From Pedobacter sp. (lineage in GTDB: Bacteria; Bacteroidota; Bacteroidia; Sphingobacteriales; Sphingobacteriaceae), in the NCBI GenBank assembly GCA_008015505.1, contig SSFR01000009.1, positions 1 through 35,455 of the forward strand: a stretch of DNA of 35,455 nucleotides, given 5' to 3'. Shown here one piece after another: positions 8,704 to 18,523 of this stretch. Every line of letters starts with the position of its first letter. Position 1 is the stretch's first letter. Below the pieces are notes generated by a model. It made no database searches. It saw nothing but the letters and a program-made list of their open reading frames with translations, and was not told the DNA's origin. Position numbers and translations under genes: made by a program.

Positions 8704-11586
8704 ATGAAGCAGCTGTTAGTTATATTACTTATATTAATTGCACCTAATGTTTTTGGACAAAATGGTGCGAAGCTCGATAAGAGGCATTTCAAGCTTCCGA
8801 TAGGTTTATCAAGTAAGGATTATGTCCAGGGTACGATCATCGTCAAATTTAAAGATACTTCTTTAGGGGGGCAGATGATGCAATCAGAACTAATCCAATT
8901 ACTTAAACTAAAATCAGCGTCGATTAATCAGGTGAAGCAGCTTTTTGGAAATGAACCAAGTTCGGCTATGGGTTCGAATAAGTCATCTGCTTATAAAGCA
9001 TCCGGTTTGGAAAGAATTGCGGAAATAAAGTATTCCTCAGTTAATAGTATTGAGGAGGTAATTAATGAGTTACTTCAAAACCCGAAAATTGAGTATGCAG
9101 AGCCACGCTATATCTATCGTGCACATGCCTTATCACCACCACCGAATGACCCTTTGTTTACCAATAGTAATAACTATCAGGCTTATTTGGAGCAAGTGAA
9201 AGCGCCCGAAGCATGGGACATACCTATTGGTTCTGTGAGTCCTGTGATTATTGGTATTGTTGATTCGGGATCACAGTTAAATCACAGTGATTTAGCAGCT
9301 AATATTACCCATGATTATGCAGATCCGATTAATGGAATTGATGACGATCATGATGGATATATTGATAATCTCAATGGCTGGGATTCTGTTGGGGCTCATT
9401 TGAATAATCCACAAGCAGATAACGACCCCAATGTAGTGAATGCTAGTAATGCACATGGTGTGCATGTGAGTGGATTAGTAGCTGCAGAGACTAATAATGG
9501 GGTCGGAATTGCTAGTATAGCTAATAATTATGCGCAAATATTAATTATTAAGGCGGGGGCCGATGATGACTCTAGGGCTATTTTGGCAGGATATGAAGGG
9601 ATTAAATATGCTGTTGATCATGGGGCAAAAGTGATTAGTTGTTCATGGGGGGGAGGAGCTGGAAGTTCTTTTGGGCAAGATATTATCAATTATGCGATTA
9701 ATAGTGATTGTTTGGTTGTTGCAGCAGCAGGTAATAAGAATATAGGCCAGCCGGATTATCCTTCCGCATATCCAGGGGTTTTTTCGGTGGCAAGTGTTTC
9801 AGCTTCAGACCAGAAGAGTTATTTCTCTAATTATGGTTCGCAGGTGTCCATTGCTGCTCCGGGTGAAAATATACTCAGTACTTATTATGATAACACCTAT
9901 GCTTTCTTGTCGGGGACGTCTATGGCTACGCCCTTGGTGTCTAGTGCAGCAGCTTTGGTTAGAGCCAAATTTCCTATGCTTACAATGAAACTAGTAGGAG
10001 ATCAGTTGAAATTGACAGCTGATTTTATAGATCCTCAGAATCCGGGCTACGAGGGGATGCTTGGACAGGGTCGATTAAATGTTTATAGGGCTTTAGCAAC
10101 AACACCAACGATTCGAGTTCAGAAGGTTACACTTCAAGATTTAGGTGATGGGTCGATTCCATCTGGGGATACTTTAAAAGTGTTTTTTGATTTAAAAAAT
10201 CTGTCAGCACCCATTACAGGACTTAGTATTCAGTTATTGAGTGCTGATTCAAATGTAGTGGTATCAAGTACTCCCTTGGTGATTGATCATATTGGGAATT
10301 TAGAAACTAAGTCGATGGTGGGGCCTTTTAATGTGTATGTGAAGCCAAGTACACCAGATAATCAGATTATCAGATTTAATTTAAATTATGTGTGGGGGGC
10401 TGTTTCGGCCACCGAATCGTTCAGTTTGATGGTCTCATTAAATTATTTAAATGTTGAGGTTAACCGGGTAGCTACATCGATAACGGGTAATGGTCGAGTT
10501 GGCTTTAGTGATTCGGCTAGAGCACATGGGGTTGGTTTTCTTTATAATGGTGTTCCCATGTTATACGAAGCGTCTTTGATGATAGGCAATTCTGCTACGG
10601 CAGTCTCTGATAATGCTAGAAGCGGCTCAGATGGTTCTTATCATGAGTATTTTCTCAAACGGGTAGCCGTGAAAAAAAAAGTCAGTCAGAGTGCGGCTTT
10701 TGAAGGACAGTCTGAATTTGATGATTCAGGGAATCCCAGCCCATTGCATGTTTACGTGAGTCATAGCGGGGTAGCTTATGCTTCGGCCCCAAATGATAAG
10801 TATACGATCGTAAAATATAGAATTAAAAATACGGGTACAAGTTTATTGGCCGGGCTTTATATTGGATTATTTACCGATTTCGATGTCAGTAATTACGGAG
10901 CAAATGATGTCACTCAATATGATGCAGCTAATCGGTTAGGTTATATTTATGGCAAGGCAGGAGGTACTTCATACGTCGGCGTAAAGTTATTAAGTCATGG
11001 GGCTCAACCGGCGTACTATCCTTTATCTAATAAGGTAAGTGGGGGACCTCTGCAAACAGATGGTTCATTTCCAACATCGGGAAAATATGAGGCACTGTCA
11101 AGTGGCATTAAATCATTAGGTCTTGGTCAGGATTCGGCTAATGGTTATGACGTTTCTTTCGTATCTGGTCAAGGCCCATATACAATTGCCGCTAACGATT
11201 CGGTGGAAGTTGCCTTTGCCTTTATAGGGGGAGATAATTTGACTGATTTACAGTCGAGTGCAATTGCTGCTCAAAATCAGTACGATCAAGTCATACCTTC
11301 ACCAGTATCACCAACAATTGCCCCCACAGTGGTGCTTAACTACAGTTATCCCAATCCATCGAGTGGATATTCCAATTTGGATTTTAGCATACCACGGCCT
11401 GGGCAAACCTCTATTTTGCTTTACTCCATGGCTGGAAAATTGGTTAAAGAGATCTTAAATGATAATTTACAGGCAGGCTGGCACCACGTTACGGTAGATT
11501 TGACGGGAATAGGTTCGGGGATCTATTTTTATAGCATACATTATGAAGGTACTGTGCGCGCTTTGGAAATAGAGGTGAGTAATTAG
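8704..11586 (+). CDS. Secreted S8 (subtilisin-like) serine peptidase with T9SS sorting domain, large form
   Basis: A 960-residue predicted extracellular protease. A signal peptide (MKQLLVILLILIAPNVFGQ) is followed by a propeptide-like region (about 38-145) and an S8 domain of about 150-465. The catalytic triad is visible as Asp187 (GIVDSGSQLNH), His251 (AHGVHVSG) and Ser406 (SGTSMATP), with oxyanion Asn344 (AAAGN). Residues ~465-880 form beta-rich, CARDB/Ig-like material that the downstream paralogue lacks. The last ~80 residues (YPNPSSGYSNLDF to GIYFYSI) are a type A Por/T9SS C-terminal sorting domain, implying passage through the type IX system and surface attachment or release. The substrate is unknown. 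Confidence 0.93.
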   Translation: MKQLLVILLILIAPNVFGQNGAKLDKRHFKLPIGLSSKDYVQGTIIVKFKDTSLGGQMMQSELIQLLKLKSASINQVKQLFGNEPSSAMGSNKSSAYKASGLERIAEIKYSSVNSIEEVINELLQNPKIEYAEPRYIYRAHALSPPPNDPLFTNSNNYQAYLEQVKAPEAWDIPIGSVSPVIIGIVDSGSQLNHSDLAANITHDYADPINGIDDDHDGYIDNLNGWDSVGAHLNNPQADNDPNVVNASNAHGVHVSGLVAAETNNGVGIASIANNYAQILIIKAGADDDSRAILAGYEGIKYAVDHGAKVISCSWGGGAGSSFGQDIINYAINSDCLVVAAAGNKNIGQPDYPSAYPGVFSVASVSASDQKSYFSNYGSQVSIAAPGENILSTYYDNTYAFLSGTSMATPLVSSAAALVRAKFPMLTMKLVGDQLKLTADFIDPQNPGYEGMLGQGRLNVYRALATTPTIRVQKVTLQDLGDGSIPSGDTLKVFFDLKNLSAPITGLSIQLLSADSNVVVSSTPLVIDHIGNLETKSMVGPFNVYVKPSTPDNQIIRFNLNYVWGAVSATESFSLMVSLNYLNVEVNRVATSITGNGRVGFSDSARAHGVGFLYNGVPMLYEASLMIGNSATAVSDNARSGSDGSYHEYFLKRVAVKKKVSQSAAFEGQSEFDDSGNPSPLHVYVSHSGVAYASAPNDKYTIVKYRIKNTGTSLLAGLYIGLFTDFDVSNYGANDVTQYDAANRLGYIYGKAGGTSYVGVKLLSHGAQPAYYPLSNKVSGGPLQTDGSFPTSGKYEALSSGIKSLGLGQDSANGYDVSFVSGQGPYTIAANDSVEVAFAFIGGDNLTDLQSSAIAAQNQYDQVIPSPVSPTIAPTVVLNYSYPNPSSGYSNLDFSIPRPGQTSILLYSMAGKLVKEILNDNLQAGWHHVTVDLTGIGSGIYFYSIHYEGTVRALEIEVSN

Positions 11587-11593
11587 TATAGAG

Positions 11594-11747
11594 CCGGTCT
11601 AAAGTTTATTATAAGAAATAATTGCCGGTTATTTTTGAGCGAAATGAAGCGGGTTTTGGAGCAATAGTGGGAGACTATTGCGAAAAATCTAACGAAATTC
11701 CAGCCAAAAAGAACCAAATGAATGAAATAAAATAAACTTTAGATCGG
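11594..11747. mobile_element. 154-bp MITE-like inverted-repeat element between the peptidase genes
   Basis: The ends are 17-bp terminal inverted repeats with one mismatch: CCGGTCTAAAGTTTATT at 11594-11610, and the complement of CCGATCTAAAGTTTATT at 11731-11747. A hairpin with a perfect 8-bp stem, GCAATAGT/ACTATTGC around GGGAG, lies at 11661-11681 near the centre. The element has no ORF. TA-rich sequence flanks both sides, so a short TA-type target duplication is possible but not provable. It accounts for most of the 301-base gap between the two paralogous peptidase genes. Confidence 0.55.
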
Positions 11748-11871
11748 TATATATATATCTTTTATCTAAAACTCTAATTCTCCGGCTGAAACAATTGTAA
11801 GTTTGCAAGTAATTAGTTTTTACTTAGTTGATTTAGATTGACTCAAGGTATTTACCTTCTCCTTTTCAATG

Positions 11872-11879
11872 TATTTTTG
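11872..11879 (+). promoter_or_regulatory. Candidate -7 box of the second peptidase gene
   Basis: TATTTTTG matches TAnnTTTG exactly and ends 8 bases before the start codon, again implying a nearly leaderless transcript. Only a weak TTT lies at the -33 distance. Confidence 0.4.
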
Positions 11880-11887
11880 ATTATTGA

Positions 11888-13531
11888 ATGAAACGGTTTT
11901 CTCTATTTTTTTCACTTTTTGTTTTCTCACTTGCCCTTTTTGGTCAAGTTGGTTCAGTTAGGTCTTTTAATTTTCCAGCCGGTATTTCCAGTAAGGATTA
12001 TGCGCCAAACACGCTTATTGTGAAGTACAAACGTGGAAAATCAGTGTCAAATACGCTCAGTTCGATAGCAGAAGCTTGCCCACTTCAAATAAAATCTGCT
12101 TCTATCGAGCAGATAAAGCCCTTATTTCCTGGGCATCGAAATTATAAGACTACTCGTTCTGCAGAAAATACATTGTCATCTGATGATCGCGATGGATCGG
12201 GTTTGGATCGCATTATAGAAGTAAAATTTGTTCCCTCTGAAGGAGCAAAGCTAGAAAGTATAGCTAGTGAAATCCTTCAAGATTCTCATGTAGAATACGT
12301 AGACTTAAAGTATATCTATCATACATCTGCACTACCCAATGATCTTTCTTATACAGGCGGTTATCAAGGCTATTTGTCACAGGTGCATGCAGAAGATGCT
12401 TGGGGTGTCACTATAGGAGCAGTAAGCCCTACAATTATTGCTATTGTAGATTCAGGATCACAACTTAACCATGAAGATTTGGCGGCTAATATTGCTCCTG
12501 GTGGGTATGATTTAGTGGGATGTTGTAGAGATAATCCCACGCCAGATAATGACCCCAATGTATATAGTACATCTGCTACACATGGTGTTCATGTGAGTGG
12601 TTTAGCTTCAGCTGTGACAAATAATGGTATTGGAATAGCGAGTATTGCATATAATACTGGCCGTTTATTGATTGTCAAAGTAACTGGTGATGATTATCCC
12701 AAAGATGTAGTGGCTGGTTATGAAGGAATTGTTTATGCAGTAAATCACGGAGCTAAAATCATCAATTGCTCATGGGGAGGTTCTTATGCAGGGGTATATG
12801 GTCAGAATATCATTAATTATGCGCTTAGTAATGATTGTTTAATTATTGCTGCCGCAGGTAATAATGGAACAAATGTGGTAGACTATCCGGCAGCTTATGC
12901 TGGAGTGTTGGGTGTTGCCAGTGTTTCTTCTTCGGATCAAAAGAGTAGTTTCTCTCAATATGGTAGAGAGGTGGCTATTTCCGCACCTGGGGGAGAGATA
13001 GGGGTTGGGATATTAAGCACCATATTTGATAATACTTATGGCTATGATATTGGTACATCGATGGCTACTCCAATTGTATCTAGTGCTGCAGCTCTGGTTA
13101 AAGCTAAAAACCCCTCTTGGACGATGCAGCAAGTCGGGGAACAACTTAAAGCAACTGCTGACGATATTGATGGGATTAATCCGGGTTATGCTGGTCTATT
13201 AGGAAAGGGTAGATTAAATGTGTATCGTGCGCTTACAAATGCTGAGCCTACTGTGAATCCCAAATCCGAAGTGCTTGAGCTGAGACAAAACTATCCTAAC
13301 CCTTCTGCGGATAATACCTATATCGATTTTACAATCCCAGTAAGTGGTTTAACTTCTTTAGGGCTCTATTCGATAGATGGTAAGCTTGTTAAGTTATTTT
13401 TTAATACAGTGTTAAATAAAGGATCCTATCATACCCAAGTGTCTTTAGCTGGCTTGATTCCAGGGATTTATATTTACAGGGTGGATAATGGAGGTATGTG
13501 GCGTTCATCGAAATTAATCGTTGGCCAATAA
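11888..13531 (+). CDS. Secreted S8 (subtilisin-like) serine peptidase with T9SS sorting domain, short form
   Basis: A 547-residue paralogue of the preceding gene. It has a signal peptide (MKRFSLFFSLFVFSLALFGQ), a propeptide-like region starting with the shared SSKDYAPNTLIVKYK pattern, and an S8 domain with Asp188 (AIVDSGSQLNHEDLA), His232 (THGVHVSG), Asn325 (AAAGNNG) and Ser391 (GTSMATP). The last ~80 residues (LRQNYPNPSADNTYIDF to PGIYIYRV) are a type A T9SS sorting domain. It joins the peptidase domain almost directly to the sorting domain and lacks the ~400-residue beta-rich middle of its neighbour. The two arose by tandem duplication followed by gain or loss of the middle part. Substrate unknown. 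Confidence 0.93.
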   Translation: MKRFSLFFSLFVFSLALFGQVGSVRSFNFPAGISSKDYAPNTLIVKYKRGKSVSNTLSSIAEACPLQIKSASIEQIKPLFPGHRNYKTTRSAENTLSSDDRDGSGLDRIIEVKFVPSEGAKLESIASEILQDSHVEYVDLKYIYHTSALPNDLSYTGGYQGYLSQVHAEDAWGVTIGAVSPTIIAIVDSGSQLNHEDLAANIAPGGYDLVGCCRDNPTPDNDPNVYSTSATHGVHVSGLASAVTNNGIGIASIAYNTGRLLIVKVTGDDYPKDVVAGYEGIVYAVNHGAKIINCSWGGSYAGVYGQNIINYALSNDCLIIAAAGNNGTNVVDYPAAYAGVLGVASVSSSDQKSSFSQYGREVAISAPGGEIGVGILSTIFDNTYGYDIGTSMATPIVSSAAALVKAKNPSWTMQQVGEQLKATADDIDGINPGYAGLLGKGRLNVYRALTNAEPTVNPKSEVLELRQNYPNPSADNTYIDFTIPVSGLTSLGLYSIDGKLVKLFFNTVLNKGSYHTQVSLAGLIPGIYIYRVDNGGMWRSSKLIVGQ

Positions 13532-13596
13532 GCTTGATAAAATAAGGGTAACAATTATGTTGGTTATTTATTCAACCATGAGTAGTTCTTCTAATT

Positions 13597-14169
13597 CTAA
13601 CTATAGAAACAAGTTCGGCATCGGGGTTCGTAGCTTTCCTTTTCGCCAAGTAGGATTTTGTTTTCACTAGGCACGGTCCGGTAGGAGTAGGTCGCTGGTC
13701 CTCCACATTGAACACAAACGGCATGAACTTTGGTAACAAGTTCAGCAATGGCCATTAGTGCCGGCATAGGTCCGAATGGCTGGGCTTGAAAATCCATATC
13801 TAAACCGGCTATAATTACACGAATACCTTTATTAGCGAGCTGACTGCATACAGAGGGAAGTTCGGGGTCAAAAAACTGAGCTTCGTCAATGCCTACAACT
13901 TCAGTGCTTGCCCCAAGTAATAATATCGATGAAGAATGATCCACCGGGGTAGATGAAATCGCATTCTGATTATGTGAGACGATAGCTCCTTCATCATAGC
14001 GAATATCTAGTTTGGGCTTAAATATTTCAACATTCAGCTTGGCTATTTGAGCTCTTCTCAGACGTCTGATCAGTTCTTCTGTTTTACCAGAAAACATTGA
14101 TCCACAAATAACTTCGATGCTACCTGTTAATTCTTTTCTGCGTTTAAAGTTATGCTCGCTAAATAGCAT
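13597..14169 (-). CDS. tdk: Thymidine kinase
   Basis: Phosphorylates thymidine to dTMP with ATP in nucleotide salvage; cytoplasmic. The 190-residue protein shows the P-loop GSMFSGKT at 23-30, the DEAQFF motif with catalytic Glu96, the GLDMDFQ lasso-type segment near 122-128, and four zinc cysteines 152, 155, 184 and 187 (CVQC and CRTC). Length matches type II bacterial thymidine kinases. It converges with the peptidase gene and begins 24 bases after the yidC stop, so the two minus-strand genes may be co-transcribed. Confidence 0.96.
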   Translation of the reverse strand: MLFSEHNFKRRKELTGSIEVICGSMFSGKTEELIRRLRRAQIAKLNVEIFKPKLDIRYDEGAIVSHNQNAISSTPVDHSSSILLLGASTEVVGIDEAQFFDPELPSVCSQLANKGIRVIIAGLDMDFQAQPFGPMPALMAIAELVTKVHAVCVQCGGPATYSYRTVPSENKILLGEKESYEPRCRTCFYS

Positions 14170-14193
14170 TGTTTCTTAAAGCCTGTTTAAAGC

Positions 14194-16014
14194 TTATTTC
14201 TTAGTTTTTGCATTTTGCTGACGCATATACTCATCTAAGCGTTTCTGAAAGCCTGATTTTTTCTTTTCAGAAACGGGTTTTTTCTTATGCTCTTGTATTT
14301 GCGCATGGATTTTATCGTCATTAACAAATTGTCGGATGATATATTGCTGCAAAAAGGTAATCATGTTGGCTAGGAAATAATAATAGTTTAACCCCGCTGG
14401 GTAGCTATTGAGCACGCCAAAGAAGATAATTGGAGAGATGTAGCCGATGTATTTCATTTGTCCAGTTGCACCAGACACTTGGTTATTGAAATAGGTATAA
14501 ATCAGAGTGGAAACAGTCATCAAGACACACATCAAACTGATATGATTACCAAGGAATGGCAACGTAAAACCAAAGCTGAAGAAGGCATCGTAGGTAGATA
14601 AATCTTTCATCCATAAAAAGCTTTCCTGGCGTAATTCAAATAGATTGGGGAAGAAGAAGAAGAAAGCCATAATAATGGGTAGTTGTAATAATAATGGTAA
14701 ACAGCCTCCCAGTGGATTTACTCCTGCTTTTTTATATAATTTCAGATATTCTTGTTGTAGTAGCGTTGGGTTGTCCTCGCCCACCTTTGTTTTGATTTCG
14801 TCCATCTCAGGCTTAAGCACGCGCATTTTAGCCATTGATAGATAAGATTTATAGGTCAGTGGGAATAACACCACTTTAAGTAGAATCGTGAGTGAGAGAA
14901 TGATTAAACCATAATTCCAATTGAATCCTTCAAGCAAATTGAAAATGGGAAGCACCGCATAACGATTAATGTATTTAAGCGGCCAGTAACCTAGGTCAAC
15001 TTGTTTCTCGATTTCGTAGCCTTGGGCTTTGAGTGTACTAAATTTATTCGGCCCAAAGTAAAACTCCATTGGATAGCTATTGACCTCCTCTTTGGAAAAT
15101 GGAATTTGCATATTGGCGGCAAAGGTTTTCACTGTATGTGGATCTGCTGAAGTATTAACTGTAAGTACTCCTTTGTTGAAACCATTTTTTGCTATTAATA
15201 CATTGGAGAAAAAGTGTTGTTTGAACGATATCCACTGTATTTTTTCTTCCAAATCTTTTTTATCGTCCTTGCTTACACTAAGGTGATCAACGCCTTTATC
15301 GCCATGTTTGTAATAAGCAGAGGAATACCGCTGTTCACTATGAATATCTTTTTCCTTTTGTTTCAGCGCAGCTTCCCAGTTTAGGGTTAGATATCGTGTG
15401 CTGGGCGCAATCACACCTTGCATTCCTTTGGTCAAGATAGTAAAGCCTACTTGATAGCTTTCGCCCTTTAAAGTGTAGATAAAGTCAACATATTGATCAT
15501 GGCTATAATTCAAGCGCATGGTTAATGCGCTTGAATCTGTCTTAGTGACCTTGATGCCACCAGCAGATGAGGAATTAAAGTAAAGGTCATTGGTATTGAT
15601 AGTTTTTCCTTGCACATCGAACTTTAGGCCAAATTGGTTGGCCTCACCCTCAAACATGATGAGGGGCTTTTGGTCAAAGGTTTTAAAATTTTTTAGCTCT
15701 ACCGATTCAATACGGCCTCCTTTGGGGCTAATACTTAGTTTAATAAGCTCATTCTCCAAAATGATAGGTTGGTTATTGCCTGCGTATGTATTTCCAAAAG
15801 GGCCACTCAGGGCAGTCGAATCAATTTTAGTTTTAAGTGGTAAAGTTTGCGAGCTAGTTGATGTGGCTGCAGTTGAATTTGTTTTGGCTAAGGCTATTGA
15901 GTCTTGAATAGCTTTTTCTCGCTTTAGTTCAGATTCGGATGGTTTTAGTAAAAAGGTAGAGCCTACTAATATGATTAAAATTAGAAAAAGGCCTGTAAAC
16001 GTATTCTTATCCAT
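14194..16014 (-). CDS. yidC: Membrane protein insertase YidC
   Basis: Inserts and folds inner-membrane proteins, alone or with SecYEG. The 606-residue protein has an N-terminal membrane segment (about 5-23), a low-complexity linker, a large periplasmic beta domain (~70-340) beginning with the typical ELIKLSISPKGGRIESVELKN pattern in shortened form, and the conserved five-helix core from about 350. The core contains NYGLIILSLTILLKVVLFPL and the GCLPLLLQLPIIMAFF segment. The C-terminus is Lys-rich and may contact the ribosome. The neighbouring pyrG is a common arrangement in this phylum. Confidence 0.96.
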   Translation of the reverse strand: MDKNTFTGLFLILIILVGSTFLLKPSESELKREKAIQDSIALAKTNSTAATSTSSQTLPLKTKIDSTALSGPFGNTYAGNNQPIILENELIKLSISPKGGRIESVELKNFKTFDQKPLIMFEGEANQFGLKFDVQGKTINTNDLYFNSSSAGGIKVTKTDSSALTMRLNYSHDQYVDFIYTLKGESYQVGFTILTKGMQGVIAPSTRYLTLNWEAALKQKEKDIHSEQRYSSAYYKHGDKGVDHLSVSKDDKKDLEEKIQWISFKQHFFSNVLIAKNGFNKGVLTVNTSADPHTVKTFAANMQIPFSKEEVNSYPMEFYFGPNKFSTLKAQGYEIEKQVDLGYWPLKYINRYAVLPIFNLLEGFNWNYGLIILSLTILLKVVLFPLTYKSYLSMAKMRVLKPEMDEIKTKVGEDNPTLLQQEYLKLYKKAGVNPLGGCLPLLLQLPIIMAFFFFFPNLFELRQESFLWMKDLSTYDAFFSFGFTLPFLGNHISLMCVLMTVSTLIYTYFNNQVSGATGQMKYIGYISPIIFFGVLNSYPAGLNYYYFLANMITFLQQYIIRQFVNDDKIHAQIQEHKKKPVSEKKKSGFQKRLDEYMRQQNAKTKK

Positions 16015-16150
16015 TCGTTTAATTTTGGATGGTATTTAGATAATCAGAGAATCATGTTTAAGCGATCTGGTTGAGCACTGTTTTATGCTTTTGTTTGCTT
16101 AGGCTGGCTCTTAATTAAAACAATGTTTGATGCGATCATTTTTGAAAATA

Positions 16151-17779
16151 TTAAACAGGGGCACTAAGGCTTAGTTTTTTCTTTTCGTGGCTTAAACAAG
16201 CGGCGACAAAGTTAACAAAAAGAGGGTGTGGATTATCAACCGTTGATTTTAATTCGGGATGAAATTGTACCCCAACGAAAAAGGGATGATTTTTTAGCTC
16301 GATAATTTCGACTAAGTGATTATCTGGATTAATTCCAGAGGCAATCATACCAGCTTTTTCATACAGGGCTAAATAGCCATTGTTAAATTCATAGCGATGA
16401 CGATGGCGTTCTGTAATATGGGCTTTACCATAAATAGAAGCTGCCTTGGTTCCTTTTTTGAGATCACATGGGTAGGCGCCCAGGCGCATAGTCCCACCTT
16501 TATTCACCACTTTTTTCTGCTCTTCCATTATTGAGATAACAGGATTTTCAGTGTTTTCATCCATTTCTGTACTATGGGCATCGCTCAGTCCTAGTACATT
16601 TCGGCCGTATTCAATAACAGCGCATTGCATACCCAAGCATATTCCGAAAAAGGGGATATGGTTTTCACGTGCATATTGGATAGCTATAATTTTACCATCA
16701 ATTCCACGGTTTCCAAATCCGGGTGCAACGAGCACGCCATGTATGTTTTTTAATTTGTCAGTTACATTGGATGGTGTAATATTTTCAGATTGGATACATT
16801 TTACATGAACTTTACATTCATTTTTGGCACCTGCATGAATGAATGATTCGATAATGGATTTGTATGCATCTGGTAACTCTACATATTTACCTACTAAGCC
16901 AACGGTGATTTCAGATGTTGGATTTTTTAGTCGACCTAAAAAGTCTTTCCAACTCTCCATGTCGGGTTCTAGCCGATGGGGTAATTTTAATTTAGTCAGT
17001 ACTGTTTTGTCCAATTGTTCCTTTAACATAAGGAGGGGAACGTCATAGATTGTAGAGGCATCGATGGATTCGATTACTGCATTGATATTCACATTGCAGA
17101 AGAGCGCGATTTTTTTACGGATTTCGGCAGAAAGGTGATGTTCTGTTCGGCAGACTAAAATATCGGGCTGTATTCCATATTCTAACAGCATTTTTACCGA
17201 ATGTTGGGTAGGTTTTGTTTTTAATTCCCCTGCTGCTGCCAAAAAAGGAACGAGTGTCAAATGTATAACCAATGAACTAGCACCCAATTCCCAACGTAAT
17301 TGACGGACAGCTTCGATATAAGGTAATGATTCAATATCTCCAACTGTTCCACCCAGTTCAGTAATGACGATGTCAAATGAGCCATCTTGGCCAAGCATGA
17401 GCATATTGCGTTTGATCTCGTCGGTGATATGCGGAATAACTTGTACGGTCTTTCCCAAATAAGCGCCTTGTCGTTCCTGGTTGATCACATGTTGATAAAT
17501 ACGACCTGTAGTAATATTATTTGCCTGTGAAGTGGGGACATTCAAAAAGCGTTCATAATGTCCAAGGTCAAGGTCTGTTTCAGCACCATCTTCGGTTACG
17601 TAGCATTCGCCATGTTCGTAAGGGTTTAGTGTTCCTGGATCGATATTGATATAAGGATCAAACTTTTGAATGGTTACGCTGTAGCCTCTTGCTTGGAGGA
17701 GTTTGGCAAGGGAGGCTGAAATAATTCCTTTTCCCAAAGACGAAGTAACGCCTCCTGTAACGAAAATGTATTTAGTCAT
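16151..17779 (-). CDS. pyrG: CTP synthase
   Basis: Makes CTP from UTP, ATP and glutamine. From the ATG at 17779 the protein has 542 residues, as expected for the family. The synthetase domain starts with [17 protein letters not shown] (P-loop) and contains [17 protein letters not shown] and the [12 protein letters not shown] motif. The glutaminase domain has the nucleophile Cys in FFGICLGMQ and the His-Glu pair in VQFHPELKS. The frame stays open for 25 codons upstream to 17854, but that segment overlaps a -7 box and does not resemble CTP synthase, so it is taken as leader. It lies 136 bases ahead of yidC. Confidence 0.97.
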   Translation of the reverse strand: MTKYIFVTGGVTSSLGKGIISASLAKLLQARGYSVTIQKFDPYINIDPGTLNPYEHGECYVTEDGAETDLDLGHYERFLNVPTSQANNITTGRIYQHVINQERQGAYLGKTVQVIPHITDEIKRNMLMLGQDGSFDIVITELGGTVGDIESLPYIEAVRQLRWELGASSLVIHLTLVPFLAAAGELKTKPTQHSVKMLLEYGIQPDILVCRTEHHLSAEIRKKIALFCNVNINAVIESIDASTIYDVPLLMLKEQLDKTVLTKLKLPHRLEPDMESWKDFLGRLKNPTSEITVGLVGKYVELPDAYKSIIESFIHAGAKNECKVHVKCIQSENITPSNVTDKLKNIHGVLVAPGFGNRGIDGKIIAIQYARENHIPFFGICLGMQCAVIEYGRNVLGLSDAHSTEMDENTENPVISIMEEQKKVVNKGGTMRLGAYPCDLKKGTKAASIYGKAHITERHRHRYEFNNGYLALYEKAGMIASGINPDNHLVEIIELKNHPFFVGVQFHPELKSTVDNPHPLFVNFVAACLSHEKKKLSLSAPV

Positions 17780-17851
17780 GACTATTGAAGGATTTTTGGG
17801 AGGATTTCTAACCCGAGATTGGACCGAGAAACAATTTCTCCACACGGGACC

Positions 17852-17859
17852 CAAAAGTA
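17852..17859 (-). promoter_or_regulatory. Candidate -7 box of pyrG
   Basis: On the minus strand TACTTTTG matches TAnnTTTG exactly. The matching -33 element is weak (TTT-like). It would give an untranslated leader of about 65 bases before the ATG at 17779 and rules out a start at 17854. Confidence 0.45.
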
Positions 17860-17926
17860 CGGCTTTTTTGAAATAAAAAGATACTTGTGAAGAAAATGGA
17901 TACGGTTTTTCTATAAAATTAATTGC

Positions 17927-18018
17927 GGTTGGGCGTGCCCCTTTGGGTCTGGCTATTTGCTACAAGTACTCATTTTGGTGCGCTACACCCCGGGCCTTTT
18001 GTTGCTATCTCTCACGTA
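17927..18018. repeat. GC-rich Bacteroidota-type dispersed repeat
   Basis: In the 234-base gap upstream of pyrG, a block beginning GGTTGGGCGTGCCCCTTTGG and continuing through GGTCTGGCTATTTGCTACAA to GCTATCTCTCACG is much richer in GC than its surroundings. The internal piece GGGCGTGCCCC is nearly palindromic. I recall very similar strings scattered between genes in many Flavobacteriia and Sphingobacteriia genomes; that recollection is not verified here. It has no convincing ORF. Confidence 0.45.
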
Positions 18019-18088
18019 TAATATTCAGAATCGAGCGAGTCTATTAGTAGATATCAATGAGTCAAATAATGTTTGTAAGTGCGTGATA

Positions 18089-18358
18089 TTATTTTAAAGC
18101 GATGATGGCAAGTAGTGCCGAGATAACCGCACTAGCAGCTAACACCACCCATTTGATGTTCGATATACTTCCCTCGACATGAGCAAACTTAGCGTCAATA
18201 TGTGCAAACTTGGCATCGATGTGAGCGAACTTAGCATCAATTTTTTCTAGGACTTTATCCATGTCACTTTCTAATTTATGATCAATTAATTTTAAGATGG
18301 CTGAGCGATTCTTATCGTCCAGCGTATGCGTTAGTTCATCGATGGTATTCAGCTTCAT
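18089..18358 (-). CDS. Small coiled-coil membrane protein with three identical-type heptads
   Basis: An 89-residue protein of unknown function. Residues 1-39 are charged and helical; residues 40-60 are three consecutive copies of the heptad IDAKFAH; residues 69-88 form one C-terminal transmembrane helix (VVLAASAVISALLAIIA) ending in Lys. The build resembles tail-anchored coiled-coil proteins such as the XhlA or CCDC90/DUF1640 types, without a clear family match. The heptads are encoded by 21-bp tandem units at 18175-18195, 18196-18216 and 18217-18237 that differ at a few positions, so copy number may vary. The N-terminus would be cytoplasmic if tail-anchored. Confidence 0.7.
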   Translation of the reverse strand: MKLNTIDELTHTLDDKNRSAILKLIDHKLESDMDKVLEKIDAKFAHIDAKFAHIDAKFAHVEGSISNIKWVVLAASAVISALLAIIALK

Positions 18359-18475
18359 TCACTCAAATGTACGCATTTTGCTTGTCCTTTAGTCTCTGTA
18401 TTTGAGCCATAACGGCTTTACCCCGAGTAAAACAAACAATGCGTGCTTAAAAATATACACGAACAGAAAGAGTGA

Positions 18476-18513
18476 AACGAACCTGTCTGTTAAGTAAAAT
18501 AGACGGGTTCGTT
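18476..18513 (-). terminator. Intrinsic terminator after the small heat shock gene
   Basis: A 13-bp stem (18476-18488 with 18501-18513, one G-T pair) begins 10 bases past the hsp20 stop on the minus strand. Its arms are AACGAACCTGTCT and AGACGGGTTCGTT, and the transcript continues into a T-rich stretch. Confidence 0.75.
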
Positions 18514-18523
18514 AATAATTCAA

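Noticed and set aside
17780..17854. 25-codon N-terminal extension of CTP synthase
   Set aside because: It does not resemble the family and overlaps a promoter box; the ATG at 17779 gives the normal N-terminus.
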